Assembly: GCF_017810075.1 (NCBI RefSeq)
Contig: NZ_JADNYK010000004.1
Location: 124,001-188,000, forward strand
Length of the DNA stretch: 64,000 nt
From: Pseudozobellia sp. WGM2
GTDB lineage: Bacteria; Bacteroidota; Bacteroidia; Flavobacteriales; Flavobacteriaceae
Reading direction: 5' to 3'
How positions within the stretch are numbered: position 1 is the stretch's first letter; the number at the start of each line of letters is the position of its first letter. The notes beneath the pieces were generated by a model. That model was not told the origin of the DNA and made no database searches. It saw only the letters and a program-made list of their open reading frames with translations. A program made the position numbers and the translations under genes. Of this stretch, positions 46,371-55,233 are shown one piece after another.

Positions 46371-46934
46371 TTGAGTGTAAAAAAAGTAGTTGTAACCGGT
46401 GGCCCAAGTACAGGCAAAACATCTGTAATCGAATATCTTGAAAAGCAAGGACACTTTTGCGTTCATGAGCTTATTCGTAGTATGACATCCGCAGAAAAAA
46501 ACGAAGAAAACGCCAATACATTCAAGACCAACCCCATTGTTTCGGTAAAAGACCCAAAAATGTTCAATCAAATGCTTTTAGATGGGCGTATTGAACAATT
46601 TCATACCCAAGCGAATTCAGGGGCCGAAGTCATTTTTTATGATCGTGGTATACCCGATGTGCATGCCTATATGAATTGTTTCGGTCAAAGTTATGATAGT
46701 GAATTTGCACAGCCTTGTTATAATTATCGATATGACCATATTCTACTAATGCCGCCTTGGAAAGAAATATATGCCGTGGATAATGAAAGGTTCGAAACCT
46801 ATGAAGAATCTGTCAAGATATTTGAAAGCTTAGAAAAAGCCTATACCCATTTCGGTTATACAGTGAATTTGGTGCCCAAGGGAAATGTCGCGGAACGTGC
46901 TAAATTTATTTTGGACCATATAAAGTTAGACTAA
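46371..46934 (+). CDS. AAA_28-type P-loop NTPase
   Basis: The 187-residue protein has a Walker A motif GGPSTGKTS near residues 9-17 and IFYDRGIPDVHAY as the region around Walker B, as in NadR-like and predicted kinase ATPases. The C-terminal part has no extra domain. A nucleotide or small-molecule kinase activity is plausible but unproven. Translation appears to start at TTG 46371 because no in-frame ATG precedes the Walker strand. Its stop shares a base with the recQ start, so expression is coupled. Confidence 0.82.
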   Translation: MSVKKVVVTGGPSTGKTSVIEYLEKQGHFCVHELIRSMTSAEKNEENANTFKTNPIVSVKDPKMFNQMLLDGRIEQFHTQANSGAEVIFYDRGIPDVHAYMNCFGQSYDSEFAQPCYNYRYDHILLMPPWKEIYAVDNERFETYEESVKIFESLEKAYTHFGYTVNLVPKGNVAERAKFILDHIKLD

Positions 46935-48829
46935 TGTCGAACGACCCCATCAGCATTTTACGGCAGTACTGGGGCTTTTCTAGTTTTAAGGGGTCTCAAG
47001 AAAATATTATCGAGGCCGTACTTAAAAAGCAAGATGTACTGGCACTTTTACCTACTGGAGGCGGAAAATCGGTCTGTTTTCAAGTTCCGGCTATGGCACA
47101 AGATGGAATTTGTATCGTAGTATCGCCCCTTATAGCCCTCATTCACGACCAAGTCAACAGCTTGAAAAGTAAAGGCATCAAGGCTATAGCGCTCACAGGC
47201 GGTATATCTTTTACCGAGCTCGACAACCTACTAGACAATTGCCTGTACGGAAATTATAAATTTCTCTACCTATCTCCCGAACGCTTACAGCAAGAACTGG
47301 TTTTAGAGCGTATTAGGCAAATGAACGTTAACCTTATTGCCATAGATGAGGCCCATTGCATATCGCAATGGGGCCACGATTTTAGACCCGCCTATTTAGA
47401 TTGTGCAAAATTGCGGAATTACCTCCCGGAAACTCCGATTATCGCTTTGACCGCTACCGCTACCAATAAAGTAGCGTCAGATATCGTTGACAACCTAGAG
47501 TTTTCAGAACCGTTAATAGTAAAAGATTCATTTTCAAGGGATAATATTGCCTTCAACGTAATTCAAGTAGAGGATAAAAAATATAAACTAAGGGAACTTT
47601 GCCAAAAAACGCAACAGAGTATTATCGTTTATGTGCGTACCCGAAGAATTACACAAGAAATTGCCCAATACTTAAGCTATAATAAATGCAGTGCCGACTT
47701 CTTTCATGGTGGCATCACCCAGAAAGAAAAGCAGGCAAAGCTTGAAGCCTGGCTGAACAACAAGGTACAGGTTATGGTGGCCACCAATGCCTTCGGAATG
47801 GGTGTCGACAAACCCGACGTTTCACTGGTCGTACATTATCAAATTCCCGATTGTATAGAGAACTATTTTCAAGAAGCTGGTCGTGCTGGCAGAAACGGTC
47901 AACGGGCACAGGCAGTATTATTGACCAATAAAATGGATGAAGAGCTCTTAAAAAACCAATTTCTGAGCTCATTACCTGACATTCCGTTTTTAAGAAGATT
48001 ATACAATAAACTAAATAATTATTTTCAAATAGCTTATGGCGAAGGTGCCGGTCAAAAGTTTCAACTGAATTTTAATGCTTTTATTTCTACGTACGGCCTA
48101 AGCTCGTTTTTAAGTTATAATGCACTACGTATATTAGACCAGCATTCGGCAATAGCCCTATCAGAATCATTTTCTAAATTGACTACCATACAATTTATAT
48201 GTAATAAGGAGCAAATATTTGATTACCTAGAATCCTATAAAAACACGAACACAATCGTACAAACCCTTCTTAGAACATACGGAGGCATTTTCGATTTTGA
48301 AACCAAAATAAATACGGTGTTAATCGCAAAAAAGTCGAATACTACCGAAGCAAGGGTACTTCAGGTACTTGAACAGCTTGCAAAAGATGAAATCATCTCA
48401 TATGAATCGCAACATAATGATTTAGAATTAACTTTTTTGGTACCTCGAGAAGATGACCTTACCATCAATGTATTTGCTAAACAGGTGGGCGAACTCAACC
48501 GAACAAAAGTTGAAAAAATAGAAGGTATACTCAAATATATTGATACAACAGATATATGCCGAAGTAAACAGCTCCTGAAATATTTTGGTGAAAAAAAAGC
48601 TGAGAACTGCGGTATTTGTGATATTTGTCTTGGCGAGAACCAAGCTAGTTTTAATACGCAAACTATTCAACTACAAATTATTAAGGCATTACAAACAAAG
48701 CCTTTAAGTTCAAGAGCATTAATAGCCCATTTAGATTATAAAGAAGAACCTATTCTAAGAACACTAAGAATTCTTCTTGAAAACGAATTAATTAGAATTA
48801 ATTCTAAAAACGAATATGAGTGCCGCTGA
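46934..48829 (+). CDS. recQ: RecQ-family ATP-dependent DNA helicase
   Basis: The 631-residue protein unwinds DNA 3' to 5' in recombination and repair. Helicase motifs are PTGGGKSVCFQVPA (I), TATAT (III), DEAHCISQWGHDFRP (II plus the RecQ aromatic loop), ATNAFGMGVDKPDV (V) and QEAGRAGRNGQ (VI). A four-Cys zinc region (CRSKQLLKYFGE through CGICDIC) follows and an RQC-like winged helix completes it. A typical HRDC domain is not evident at the C-terminus, as in many short RecQ proteins. Confidence 0.94.
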   Translation: MSNDPISILRQYWGFSSFKGSQENIIEAVLKKQDVLALLPTGGGKSVCFQVPAMAQDGICIVVSPLIALIHDQVNSLKSKGIKAIALTGGISFTELDNLLDNCLYGNYKFLYLSPERLQQELVLERIRQMNVNLIAIDEAHCISQWGHDFRPAYLDCAKLRNYLPETPIIALTATATNKVASDIVDNLEFSEPLIVKDSFSRDNIAFNVIQVEDKKYKLRELCQKTQQSIIVYVRTRRITQEIAQYLSYNKCSADFFHGGITQKEKQAKLEAWLNNKVQVMVATNAFGMGVDKPDVSLVVHYQIPDCIENYFQEAGRAGRNGQRAQAVLLTNKMDEELLKNQFLSSLPDIPFLRRLYNKLNNYFQIAYGEGAGQKFQLNFNAFISTYGLSSFLSYNALRILDQHSAIALSESFSKLTTIQFICNKEQIFDYLESYKNTNTIVQTLLRTYGGIFDFETKINTVLIAKKSNTTEARVLQVLEQLAKDEIISYESQHNDLELTFLVPREDDLTINVFAKQVGELNRTKVEKIEGILKYIDTTDICRSKQLLKYFGEKKAENCGICDICLGENQASFNTQTIQLQIIKALQTKPLSSRALIAHLDYKEEPILRTLRILLENELIRINSKNEYECR

Positions 48830-48860
48830 AGGTTAGCAGCATAACTTAATACTAAATTAA

Positions 48861-49808
48861 ATGAAAGATTTACGAATAGTTTTCATGGGTACCCCAGAAT
48901 TTGCGACAACAATATTAAAAAGACTGGTAGAAGAAAATTATACTATCGCCGGGGTAATAACCGCACCAGATAGACCAGCCGGCCGAGGAAGAAAATTACA
49001 AGAATCAGATGTTAAGAAGTATGCCTCTGAACAAGGGCTAAGAGTTTTACAACCCACAAACCTCAAAAGTGAAGAATTTCTTGTTGAATTAAAAAGTCTC
49101 GAGGCAAATCTACAGATAGTGGTTGCTTTTCGAATGTTACCTAAAGTAGTTTGGGCAATGCCCGATTATGGCACCTTTAATCTTCATGCATCGCTGCTAC
49201 CCGATTATCGTGGTGCCGCACCCATAAATTGGGCAATCATTAATGGGGAAACAGAGACTGGCGTTACTACCTTCTTCATAGATGAGAAAATAGATACCGG
49301 TGAAATAATACTTCAAGAAAGAACAACTATTGACCCTGAGGATAATGCAGGTGCATTACATGACAAGTTAATGCATCTGGGTGCTGCACTGGTGGTGAAA
49401 ACGGTGAAACAAATTGCTTTTGGTGATATAAAAACACAAAAACAGGTTACTTCCGAACCTGTAAAAGAAGCCTTTAAAATTCATAAAGACACCTGTAAAA
49501 TAGATTGGAACCAATCTTTAGAAGCTATTCATAACCATATAAGAGGTCTTAGCCCCTACCCGGCCGCTTGGAGTAATTTCATAAACGGGGAGAACGAGAT
49601 GTCATTAAAAATATACAAATCTACAATTGAGAAAGATGACCATAACTTTGAGATAGGCCATGTGTTGCACACAAAAAAGGAAATCAAAGTTGCAGTAAAA
49701 AATGGTTTTATAAAATTGCTCGAGCTACAACTTCCGGGTAAGAAAAAAATGAAAACTCAAGACGTTCTTAATGGCCTAGAAATCGAGAATTTTGCACGTA
49801 TGTTGTAA
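48861..49808 (+). CDS. fmt: Methionyl-tRNA formyltransferase
   Basis: The 315-residue enzyme formylates the initiator Met-tRNA using 10-formyltetrahydrofolate. The N-terminal Rossmann domain shows IVFMGTPEFA, then the active-site segment FNLHASLLPDYRGAAPINWA and later THFF-like TTFFIDEKIDTG. The C-terminal OB-fold domain binds tRNA. Length is normal and the gene follows recQ by 31 bases. Confidence 0.96.
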   Translation: MKDLRIVFMGTPEFATTILKRLVEENYTIAGVITAPDRPAGRGRKLQESDVKKYASEQGLRVLQPTNLKSEEFLVELKSLEANLQIVVAFRMLPKVVWAMPDYGTFNLHASLLPDYRGAAPINWAIINGETETGVTTFFIDEKIDTGEIILQERTTIDPEDNAGALHDKLMHLGAALVVKTVKQIAFGDIKTQKQVTSEPVKEAFKIHKDTCKIDWNQSLEAIHNHIRGLSPYPAAWSNFINGENEMSLKIYKSTIEKDDHNFEIGHVLHTKKEIKVAVKNGFIKLLELQLPGKKKMKTQDVLNGLEIENFARML

Positions 49809-49909
49809 AGCCCCATTATCATTGGGCTGCGAGAGAAGTAAAAAAAGCCCTACTTTATTAACAAACCACCTTAGTTATCAACAAAAACCCTGATTTACCC
49901 CTATTTTAC

Positions 49910-49939
49910 TTGCGTTGAAAGCAAATCCGTATAAATTTG
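49910..49939 (+). promoter_or_regulatory. Promoter of the HU gene
   Basis: TTG (49910-49912), 19 bases, then TAAATTTG (49932-49939) matches the Bacteroidota promoter consensus closely. The leader before the ATG at 49985 would be about 40 bases. Confidence 0.65.
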
Positions 49940-49984
49940 TTAGACGATTTAAATTATTATAACAACAATTAATTTAATTACATT

Positions 49985-50257
49985 ATGAACAAAACAGAAT
50001 TGATCGATGCTATGGCAGCAGATGCCGGCATCACAAAAGCGGCAGCGAAAAAAGCATTGGAATCTTTCTTGGGTAACGTTGAAGGATCTTTGAAGAAAGG
50101 TGATCGTGTATCACTAGTTGGTTTCGGTTCTTGGTCTGTTTCTAGAAGAAACGCAAGAGAAGGTAGAAACCCTTCAACTGGAAAAACTATCAAAATCGCA
50201 GCTAAGAACGTAGTTAAGTTCAAAGCTGGGTCAGATTTGGCAAATTCAGTAAACTAG
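49985..50257 (+). CDS. HU-family DNA-binding protein
   Basis: The 90-residue protein is a histone-like architectural protein. NKTELIDAMAADAGITKAAAKKAL and the beta-arm motif GFGSWSVSRRNAREGRNPSTG are standard HU/IHF features. It should bind DNA as a homodimer and bend it. It has its own promoter and terminator, as expected for a highly expressed gene. Confidence 0.95.
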   Translation: MNKTELIDAMAADAGITKAAAKKALESFLGNVEGSLKKGDRVSLVGFGSWSVSRRNAREGRNPSTGKTIKIAAKNVVKFKAGSDLANSVN

Positions 50258-50282
50258 TAGTTTACTGATCAGAAATATTACT

Positions 50283-50321
50283 AAAGCGCTCCTTTGTTTC
50301 CTACAATGGAGCGCTTTTTTT
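50283..50321 (+). terminator. Terminator of the HU gene
   Basis: AAAGCGCTCC pairs with GGAGCGCTTT around a 15-base loop and ends in a T-run, 26 bases after the stop codon. Confidence 0.88.
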
Positions 50322-50389
50322 GTGATTCTTACCTTGATTTTTATAAGAAATATCTTATTTTAGAGTTAAATAGCCATTTCACTATAGCA

Positions 50390-50950
50390 ATGACCGACGT
50401 TAAACCAAAAAAAGGCAAGCTTTTGATTGCAGAACCAGCCTTGACAGGCGATGTTTCTTTCAATAGATCTGTCGTACTATTGGCCGAACATAACGATGAA
50501 GGTTCTGTAGGCTTTATTCTTAACAAGCCTTTGGAATACTTTATAAATGATCTGATCAACGAGATTTCCATTCCGTTTCAGGTTTATAATGGGGGGCCTG
50601 TTGAGCAAGATAATCTCTATTTCATTCATAGGGTACCCGATTTAATTGCCAATAGCATAGAGATATCAGATGGTATATATTGGGGTGGTGACTTCGAGAA
50701 AATAATTGACCTTATCAATCAGAAAACCATTTGTGAAAATGATATTCGTTTCTTTTTAGGTTATTCGGGCTGGTCTTCTTTACAATTGGATCAAGAGCTT
50801 TCTTCAAAATCATGGATTGTAGTCAAAAACGACTACGAAAGTGATATTATTAATAAATCTGCAGATGCCTTCTGGAAAGAAAAAATGTTAGAGCTTGGCG
50901 GTAATTACCTTTTATGGTCAAATTCGCCGGAAAACCCAAGTTTAAATTAA
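50390..50950 (+). CDS. YqgE/AlgH family protein
   Basis: The 186-residue protein starts at ATG 50390, directly before KPKKGKLLIAEPALTGDVSF; a longer frame upstream crosses the HU terminator and is rejected. Family motifs present are FNRSVVLLAEHNDEGSVGFILNKP (split here by length), VYNGGPVEQDNLYFIH and FFLGYSGWSSLQLDQEL. The biochemical function of YqgE/AlgH is unsettled. Its end overlaps the end of the convergent aminotransferase gene by 4 bases. Confidence 0.92.
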   Translation: MTDVKPKKGKLLIAEPALTGDVSFNRSVVLLAEHNDEGSVGFILNKPLEYFINDLINEISIPFQVYNGGPVEQDNLYFIHRVPDLIANSIEISDGIYWGGDFEKIIDLINQKTICENDIRFFLGYSGWSSLQLDQELSSKSWIVVKNDYESDIINKSADAFWKEKMLELGGNYLLWSNSPENPSLN

Positions 50951-51792
50951 CCCAAACGGGCGGCGGCGTTTAATTTGCCTATCAGACTCTTTGCCACATT
51001 ATTAACATATTCTTTCTTTCTATATTTACCTATCGGTTGAATACCTATTATACTATTCGTAATGAACAGCTCATCGGCCTTTTGCAGTTCGAAGGGTGAA
51101 ATAGCAGCTTCTTCAAAAGAGTAACCCTCCAATTTCTTAAGAATCTCAATTAGTTTTTTACGTAAAATACCGTTTAAACAACCATGGTCTAATGGTGGGG
51201 TTTTGATATGGTTGCCCTTGACCAAAAAAATGTTTCCGTTAAGTGCTTCTACAACTTGCTTGTCTCCGTTTAAGAGCAGGCAATTTTGATAATCGTTCTC
51301 TTTTGCAAAAATGCTTCCTATAACATTAATTATTTTGTTGTTGGTCTTCAGCGTCGAGAGCATATCTTTATTTACATAAAAGTCTTTGTACAGCTCTACT
51401 TCATAATCGCCATCATCAATAACGTAAAACGGATTGCTCAATTGAGCTACTTCTATGATATATGAGACATTATTGGTCTCAGGTCTGTAAAGTCCGCCAT
51501 TGTTGCGAAAAACGGATAATCGTACACGAGCTGACGCGTCTTTCAATTGACTACCCTCTATTGTTTCTAAAATTTTATCCTCAAGAAACTCCATGGTAAA
51601 ATCCATAGGTATTTCCATTCTTAGAATACGCATAGATGCCATTAAGCGTAGATAGTGATCTTCCCAGAAAAACAGTTTTCCGTTCACCACACGCATTGAC
51701 TCAAAAAGGGCGTCACCGTAACGCAACCCCCTGTTGTTGTGATCTAAAAAATCTGTTTCTTCATCAAGCAATCGACCATTAAAATTGACCAT
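50947..51792 (-). CDS. Class IV PLP aminotransferase (PabC/branched-chain type)
   Basis: The 281-residue protein is a fold type IV PLP enzyme. DNRGLRYGDALFESMRV near the N-terminus and STLKTNNKIINV contain the arginine and cofactor-lysine regions, and ALNGNIFLVKGNHIKTPPLDHGCLNG the glycine-rich phosphate site. It is either 4-amino-4-deoxychorismate lyase in folate synthesis or a D-/branched-chain amino-acid aminotransferase. In Bacteroidota the single-copy gene of this type is often annotated as the lyase, but the sequence alone is not decisive. It is followed by the START-like gene upstream on the same strand. Confidence 0.85.
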   Translation of the reverse strand: MVNFNGRLLDEETDFLDHNNRGLRYGDALFESMRVVNGKLFFWEDHYLRLMASMRILRMEIPMDFTMEFLEDKILETIEGSQLKDASARVRLSVFRNNGGLYRPETNNVSYIIEVAQLSNPFYVIDDGDYEVELYKDFYVNKDMLSTLKTNNKIINVIGSIFAKENDYQNCLLLNGDKQVVEALNGNIFLVKGNHIKTPPLDHGCLNGILRKKLIEILKKLEGYSFEEAAISPFELQKADELFITNSIIGIQPIGKYRKKEYVNNVAKSLIGKLNAAARLG

Positions 51793-51848
51793 AAAAAAAG
51801 CCTTAAAAAAATTTAAGGCCCAAATATAAGGTTAATGCGTTTAAGAGA

Positions 51849-52232
51849 CTACTTTGATCCCAGAACTTGCTTTAAATCTGAAACTTGGTTTCCCCAAAGC
51901 ATTTTGGCTTCTTCGACTTCGTCTTCCTCGGCAAAATCGCTAATGAATAGCGAAACATCTTTGGTAATCTCGTCAACGATAATTTTCATTTCAAAAAATG
52001 AATCATCATCATTCTCTACCCATGCAAACTTTACAAACTCATCGCTTTTTCTCTTTAACAACTTCGCTTCTTCCTCGGCTCCGTCCCAAATAAAAGTGAA
52101 CATTTCTCCACGAGAGTTAACGTTATCTGCAAACCACTCAGAAAGACCTGAAGGCGTAGATATATATTGATACAGTAGTTGTGGAGAAGACTGTATTACA
52201 AATTCAAGTTCATATTTTATTTTATCATCCAT
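51849..52232 (-). CDS. START-like (SRPBCC/AHSA1-type) domain protein
   Basis: The 127-residue protein has the START-like opening YELEFVIQSSPQLLYQYIST with SGLSEWFADNVN and an acidic middle section. It is a small hydrophobic-ligand-binding fold found across Bacteroidota with no assigned role. Twenty-five to thirty percent of its residues are acidic. It lies 56 bases upstream of the aminotransferase on the same strand and opposite to tRNA-Met. Confidence 0.85.
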   Translation of the reverse strand: MDDKIKYELEFVIQSSPQLLYQYISTPSGLSEWFADNVNSRGEMFTFIWDGAEEEAKLLKRKSDEFVKFAWVENDDDSFFEMKIIVDEITKDVSLFISDFAEEDEVEEAKMLWGNQVSDLKQVLGSK

Positions 52233-52369
52233 TCTTAACTATTTTCTTGCGGGCAATATATAGATTTCCTTATGATAAAAAAATAAAACCTAAAGAATAT
52301 TTTTGCTCGAGTTATGTTGATGGACACGAAATTTACTCTTATATTTGCACCCGTTTGAAAAAACGACCT

Positions 52370-52443
52370 GGCGAGGTAGCTCAGCTGGTTAGAGCGTCGG
52401 ATTCATAACCCGGAGGCCGAGGGTTCAAGTCCCTCTCTCGCTA
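52370..52443 (+). tRNA. tRNA-Met (CAT)
   Basis: The acceptor stem GGCGAGG pairs with TCTCGCT before A73. The D-arm GCTC/GAGC, anticodon loop TTCATAA and T-arm GAGGG/CCCTC with loop TTCAAGT complete the fold. The anticodon is CAT; the stem has an A-C mismatch at 31-39. Elongator tRNA-Met is most likely; a lysidine-modified tRNA-Ile2 cannot be excluded. CCA is not encoded. Confidence 0.93.
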
Positions 52444-52462
52444 CTACGATAAATTTTATGCT

Positions 52463-52498
52463 AAAAACCGGTATTGTGGTAAACAATCCGGTTTTTTT
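52463..52498 (+). terminator. Terminator of tRNA-Met
   Basis: AAAAACCGG and an inner ATTGT pair with ACAAT and CCGGTTTTTTT, starting 20 bases after the tRNA. The T-run follows at once. Confidence 0.8.
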
Positions 52499-52627
52499 AT
52501 ATCTTAATTTTTAAGTAAGCGCTATTGTACATCTACATTTAATTAAAATACTAAGTTGAACTGTTCTATCTTCTACAGGCTGACCTTCTATTAGTCTGGT
52601 CTTTTTCTTTACAATAATCAGAGGAAC

Positions 52628-52647
52628 GTTTAACTTTGAGGTTAAAC
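52628..52647 (+). promoter_or_regulatory. -7 box within an inverted repeat before the cNMP/CBS gene
   Basis: TAACTTTG (52631-52638) matches TAnnTTTG and is embedded in the inverted repeat GTTTAAC-TTTGAG-GTTAAAC. Transcription would begin near 52645, about 10 bases before the ATG at 52655. A protein bound to the repeat would block the promoter. Confidence 0.45.
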
Positions 52648-52654
52648 AGTGGGT

Positions 52655-54577
52655 ATGAAGAATACAATATCTTTTAGGGTCGCCGATTTTATAAAGAACT
52701 ACCCTCCTTTTAATGAAATCAAACTAAAAGATTTAGAAGAGCTCTCTCAAGAAATAAAAATCATATACAAGGTAAGAGATGCGGTTATTTTTGATGAAGA
52801 TGAGAAAGCACATGAGTATTTTTATATGGTTCATAAAGGTGCAGTAGCTCTATCTAGAAATGCAGATAATGAGATTGTTGATTTATGTGACGAAGGCGAT
52901 ATTTTTGGGTTACGCCCCTTAATGGCCAATGAAGACTATAAAATCGGGGCTAAAGCATATGAAGAGAGTATATTATATGCCATACCCATCTCTAATTTCA
53001 AAGTTTTCACAAAGAGTCGCGAAGGGGTTTCCAATTTTTTAATGGAGAGTTTCGCTTCTAATACCCGAAATCCCTATTCGGTAGGCAGAAAAGGAAAACT
53101 TTTTCAAGAATCCCCTGAAATATCGGTAACCCCGCCCACTAATGACCTTTTAGACCTACAGTCCGTCAACTATTCAAAGAAACTAGTTTCTTGTGCGCCC
53201 GATGCTACTATTAAGGCTGTAGCTACCAATATGACCAAAAAGAAGGTGGGTGCTATGCTGGTTTTAAAAGATAAACTTCCTAGTGGTATAATTACCGATA
53301 AAGATTTGAGAAACAAAATTGCTACGGGAAAATTTCCGATTACGGCACGGGCAAAAGATATTATGAGCTCACCGGTCATTACCTACCCTACTAAAATGAC
53401 TTTGGCCCAAGCCCAAATGGCCATGATGAAAAGTGGCATTAGCCACTTATGCCTAACTCAGGACGGCACCCCAAATACCGAGGCCATTGGTATCATCTCT
53501 AAGCATGATATTATGCTCGAACTGGGCAATAACCCTGCTGTATTGATGAAGGCCATCAACAGGGCCCGCAAACTCAAAAAGATTAAGCGGATAAGACATA
53601 GCATTATGAGCCTTTTGAAAGGCTATTTAGCACAGAACATACCCCTTACCCTTATTTCAAAAATCATCACCGAACTTAATGATGCCTGCATAAAAAGGGT
53701 TATAAACATTTCCTTAAATAAGATTGATTCAACGCCGCCCGTAAAGTTTGCTTGGCTCGCCTTAGGTAGCCAAGGGCGAAGCGAACAGTTATTACATACC
53801 GATCAAGATAATGCACTTATATTTGAAGATGTACCGGAAGATGAGCTAGGAAATACCAAAAAGTATTTTATAGAACTATCAAAAAGAGTCACAAAAGGTC
53901 TTCATGAAATCGGGTACGAGTACTGTCCCGCTGAAATGATGGCATCGAACCCGGAGTGGTGTCTTAGCCTAACCGAATGGAAAGAACGAACCCAGCATTG
54001 GATTACCAACCCAGGTAAAGACGAAGTACTCTTATCATCTATTTTCTTCGATTACAATCATACCTATGGTAATCAAGATTTGGTTCAGCAATTAACCGCC
54101 CATATTTTATCTACCACACAAAAATACCCGATATTTTTCGTACACCTGGCCAGTGGGGCTTTACAAAACCCCTCACCAAGCGGATTTTTCAGGTCATTTC
54201 TTGTTGAAGAGGATGGTGCCCACAAAGACTTTTTCGACTTAAAGCGAAGGGCGTTAATGCCTTTGGTCGAAGGTGCTCGTGTCTTGGTACTGTCAAACCA
54301 AGTGAAATCGATAAATAACACTGCAGAAAGATTCGAGAAACTGGCTGAAATTGAACCGAACAATCAAGAACTTTTTCTAGCCTGTTCTTATGCGACCAAG
54401 GCGCTGTTAAAATTTAGAACCAAACAGGGCTTATTGCATAATGATTCCGGAAGATTTATTTCTTTGGATACTTTAAGTAAAGAAGAAAAAATAAAACTTA
54501 AACGAACCTTTAAGACTATTAAAGAGCTTCAAGAACTGCTTAAAATTAGATTTAAAGTGGCTAATTTGGTGGGATGA
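52655..54577 (+). CDS. Cyclic-nucleotide-binding, CBS and DUF294 nucleotidyltransferase-like protein
   Basis: The 640-residue cytoplasmic protein has a cNMP-binding domain (about 10-140; GDIFGLRPLMAN), two CBS domains (about 170-300; IITDKDLRNKIATG and IISKHDIMLELG) and a GlnD-like nucleotidyltransferase domain (LGSQGRSEQLLHTDQDNAL) with a helical C-terminal domain. It would sense adenine nucleotides or cAMP and could modify a partner, as GlnD does. The GTG at 52649 is two codons upstream of the preferred ATG. Its TGA overlaps the ATG of the exonuclease gene, a pairing also known in proteobacteria. Confidence 0.92.
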   Translation: MKNTISFRVADFIKNYPPFNEIKLKDLEELSQEIKIIYKVRDAVIFDEDEKAHEYFYMVHKGAVALSRNADNEIVDLCDEGDIFGLRPLMANEDYKIGAKAYEESILYAIPISNFKVFTKSREGVSNFLMESFASNTRNPYSVGRKGKLFQESPEISVTPPTNDLLDLQSVNYSKKLVSCAPDATIKAVATNMTKKKVGAMLVLKDKLPSGIITDKDLRNKIATGKFPITARAKDIMSSPVITYPTKMTLAQAQMAMMKSGISHLCLTQDGTPNTEAIGIISKHDIMLELGNNPAVLMKAINRARKLKKIKRIRHSIMSLLKGYLAQNIPLTLISKIITELNDACIKRVINISLNKIDSTPPVKFAWLALGSQGRSEQLLHTDQDNALIFEDVPEDELGNTKKYFIELSKRVTKGLHEIGYEYCPAEMMASNPEWCLSLTEWKERTQHWITNPGKDEVLLSSIFFDYNHTYGNQDLVQQLTAHILSTTQKYPIFFVHLASGALQNPSPSGFFRSFLVEEDGAHKDFFDLKRRALMPLVEGARVLVLSNQVKSINNTAERFEKLAEIEPNNQELFLACSYATKALLKFRTKQGLLHNDSGRFISLDTLSKEEKIKLKRTFKTIKELQELLKIRFKVANLVG

Positions 54578-55233
54578 TAAGCTTCTTCAAAAAAAGGAAA
54601 AAAAACTATCCTGACTTCTGGGTTCAATACGCTTCAAAATTTGAAACAAAACTGCCTACCGAACTTCAGAAGGTGAGATTCGTGGTGCTTGACACTGAAA
54701 CCACAGGATTTGATTATGATAACGACCGCATATTATCGATTGGGGCACTGAGTTTACAGAATAACACCATTGCCATAAATCAAAGTTTTGAAGTTTTCCT
54801 TGACCAACATTTCTATCATGCCAAGAACATCGAAATTCATGGTATAATGCAAGAGGAAAATAAGGAAAGAATAACCGAAATTGAGGCTTTGATGTTTTTT
54901 CTTGAATTTATAGAAGATTCAATTTTGGTAGCCCACCACGCGGGATTTGACATCAAGATGATCAACGAAGCGCTCAAGCGCCACGGCATGCCTAACCTCA
55001 AAAACAAAGTGCTTGACACCTCTATATTGTATAAGCGAACCTTGATAAAATCTCCTTTGCTTATACCTCAAGAACAATATACCCTTGACCAACTCGCAGA
55101 AAAATTCGACATCTCAACAAAAGATCGCCACACTGCTTTGGGCGATGCGTACATTACTGCCATCGCCTTTATAAAAATTGTAGAAAAATTAAAATCGACC
55201 AAAAATTTTTCGGTTAAAAAACTATGGCGCTAA
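54574..55233 (+). CDS. DEDDh 3'-5' exonuclease (DnaQ/PolC-epsilon-like)
   Basis: The 219-residue protein has Exo [19 protein letters not shown], Exo II region [14 protein letters not shown] and Exo IIIe [16 protein letters not shown], the full acidic and histidine set of DEDDh nucleases. It probably degrades single-stranded DNA or RNA ends. Start and previous stop overlap (ATGA), so it is translationally coupled to the cNMP/CBS/DUF294 protein. Its 3' end overlaps convergent purC by 12 bases. Confidence 0.92.
   Translation: MISFFKKRKKNYPDFWVQYASKFETKLPTELQKVRFVVLDTETTGFDYDNDRILSIGALSLQNNTIAINQSFEVFLDQHFYHAKNIEIHGIMQEENKERITEIEALMFFLEFIEDSILVAHHAGFDIKMINEALKRHGMPNLKNKVLDTSILYKRTLIKSPLLIPQEQYTLDQLAEKFDISTKDRHTALGDAYITAIAFIKIVEKLKSTKNFSVKKLWR

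Noticed and set aside
49809-49850. Hairpin AGCCCC...GGGCT after fmt as a terminator
   Set aside because: The stem is imperfect and no T-run follows on the plus strand, so I could not support it.
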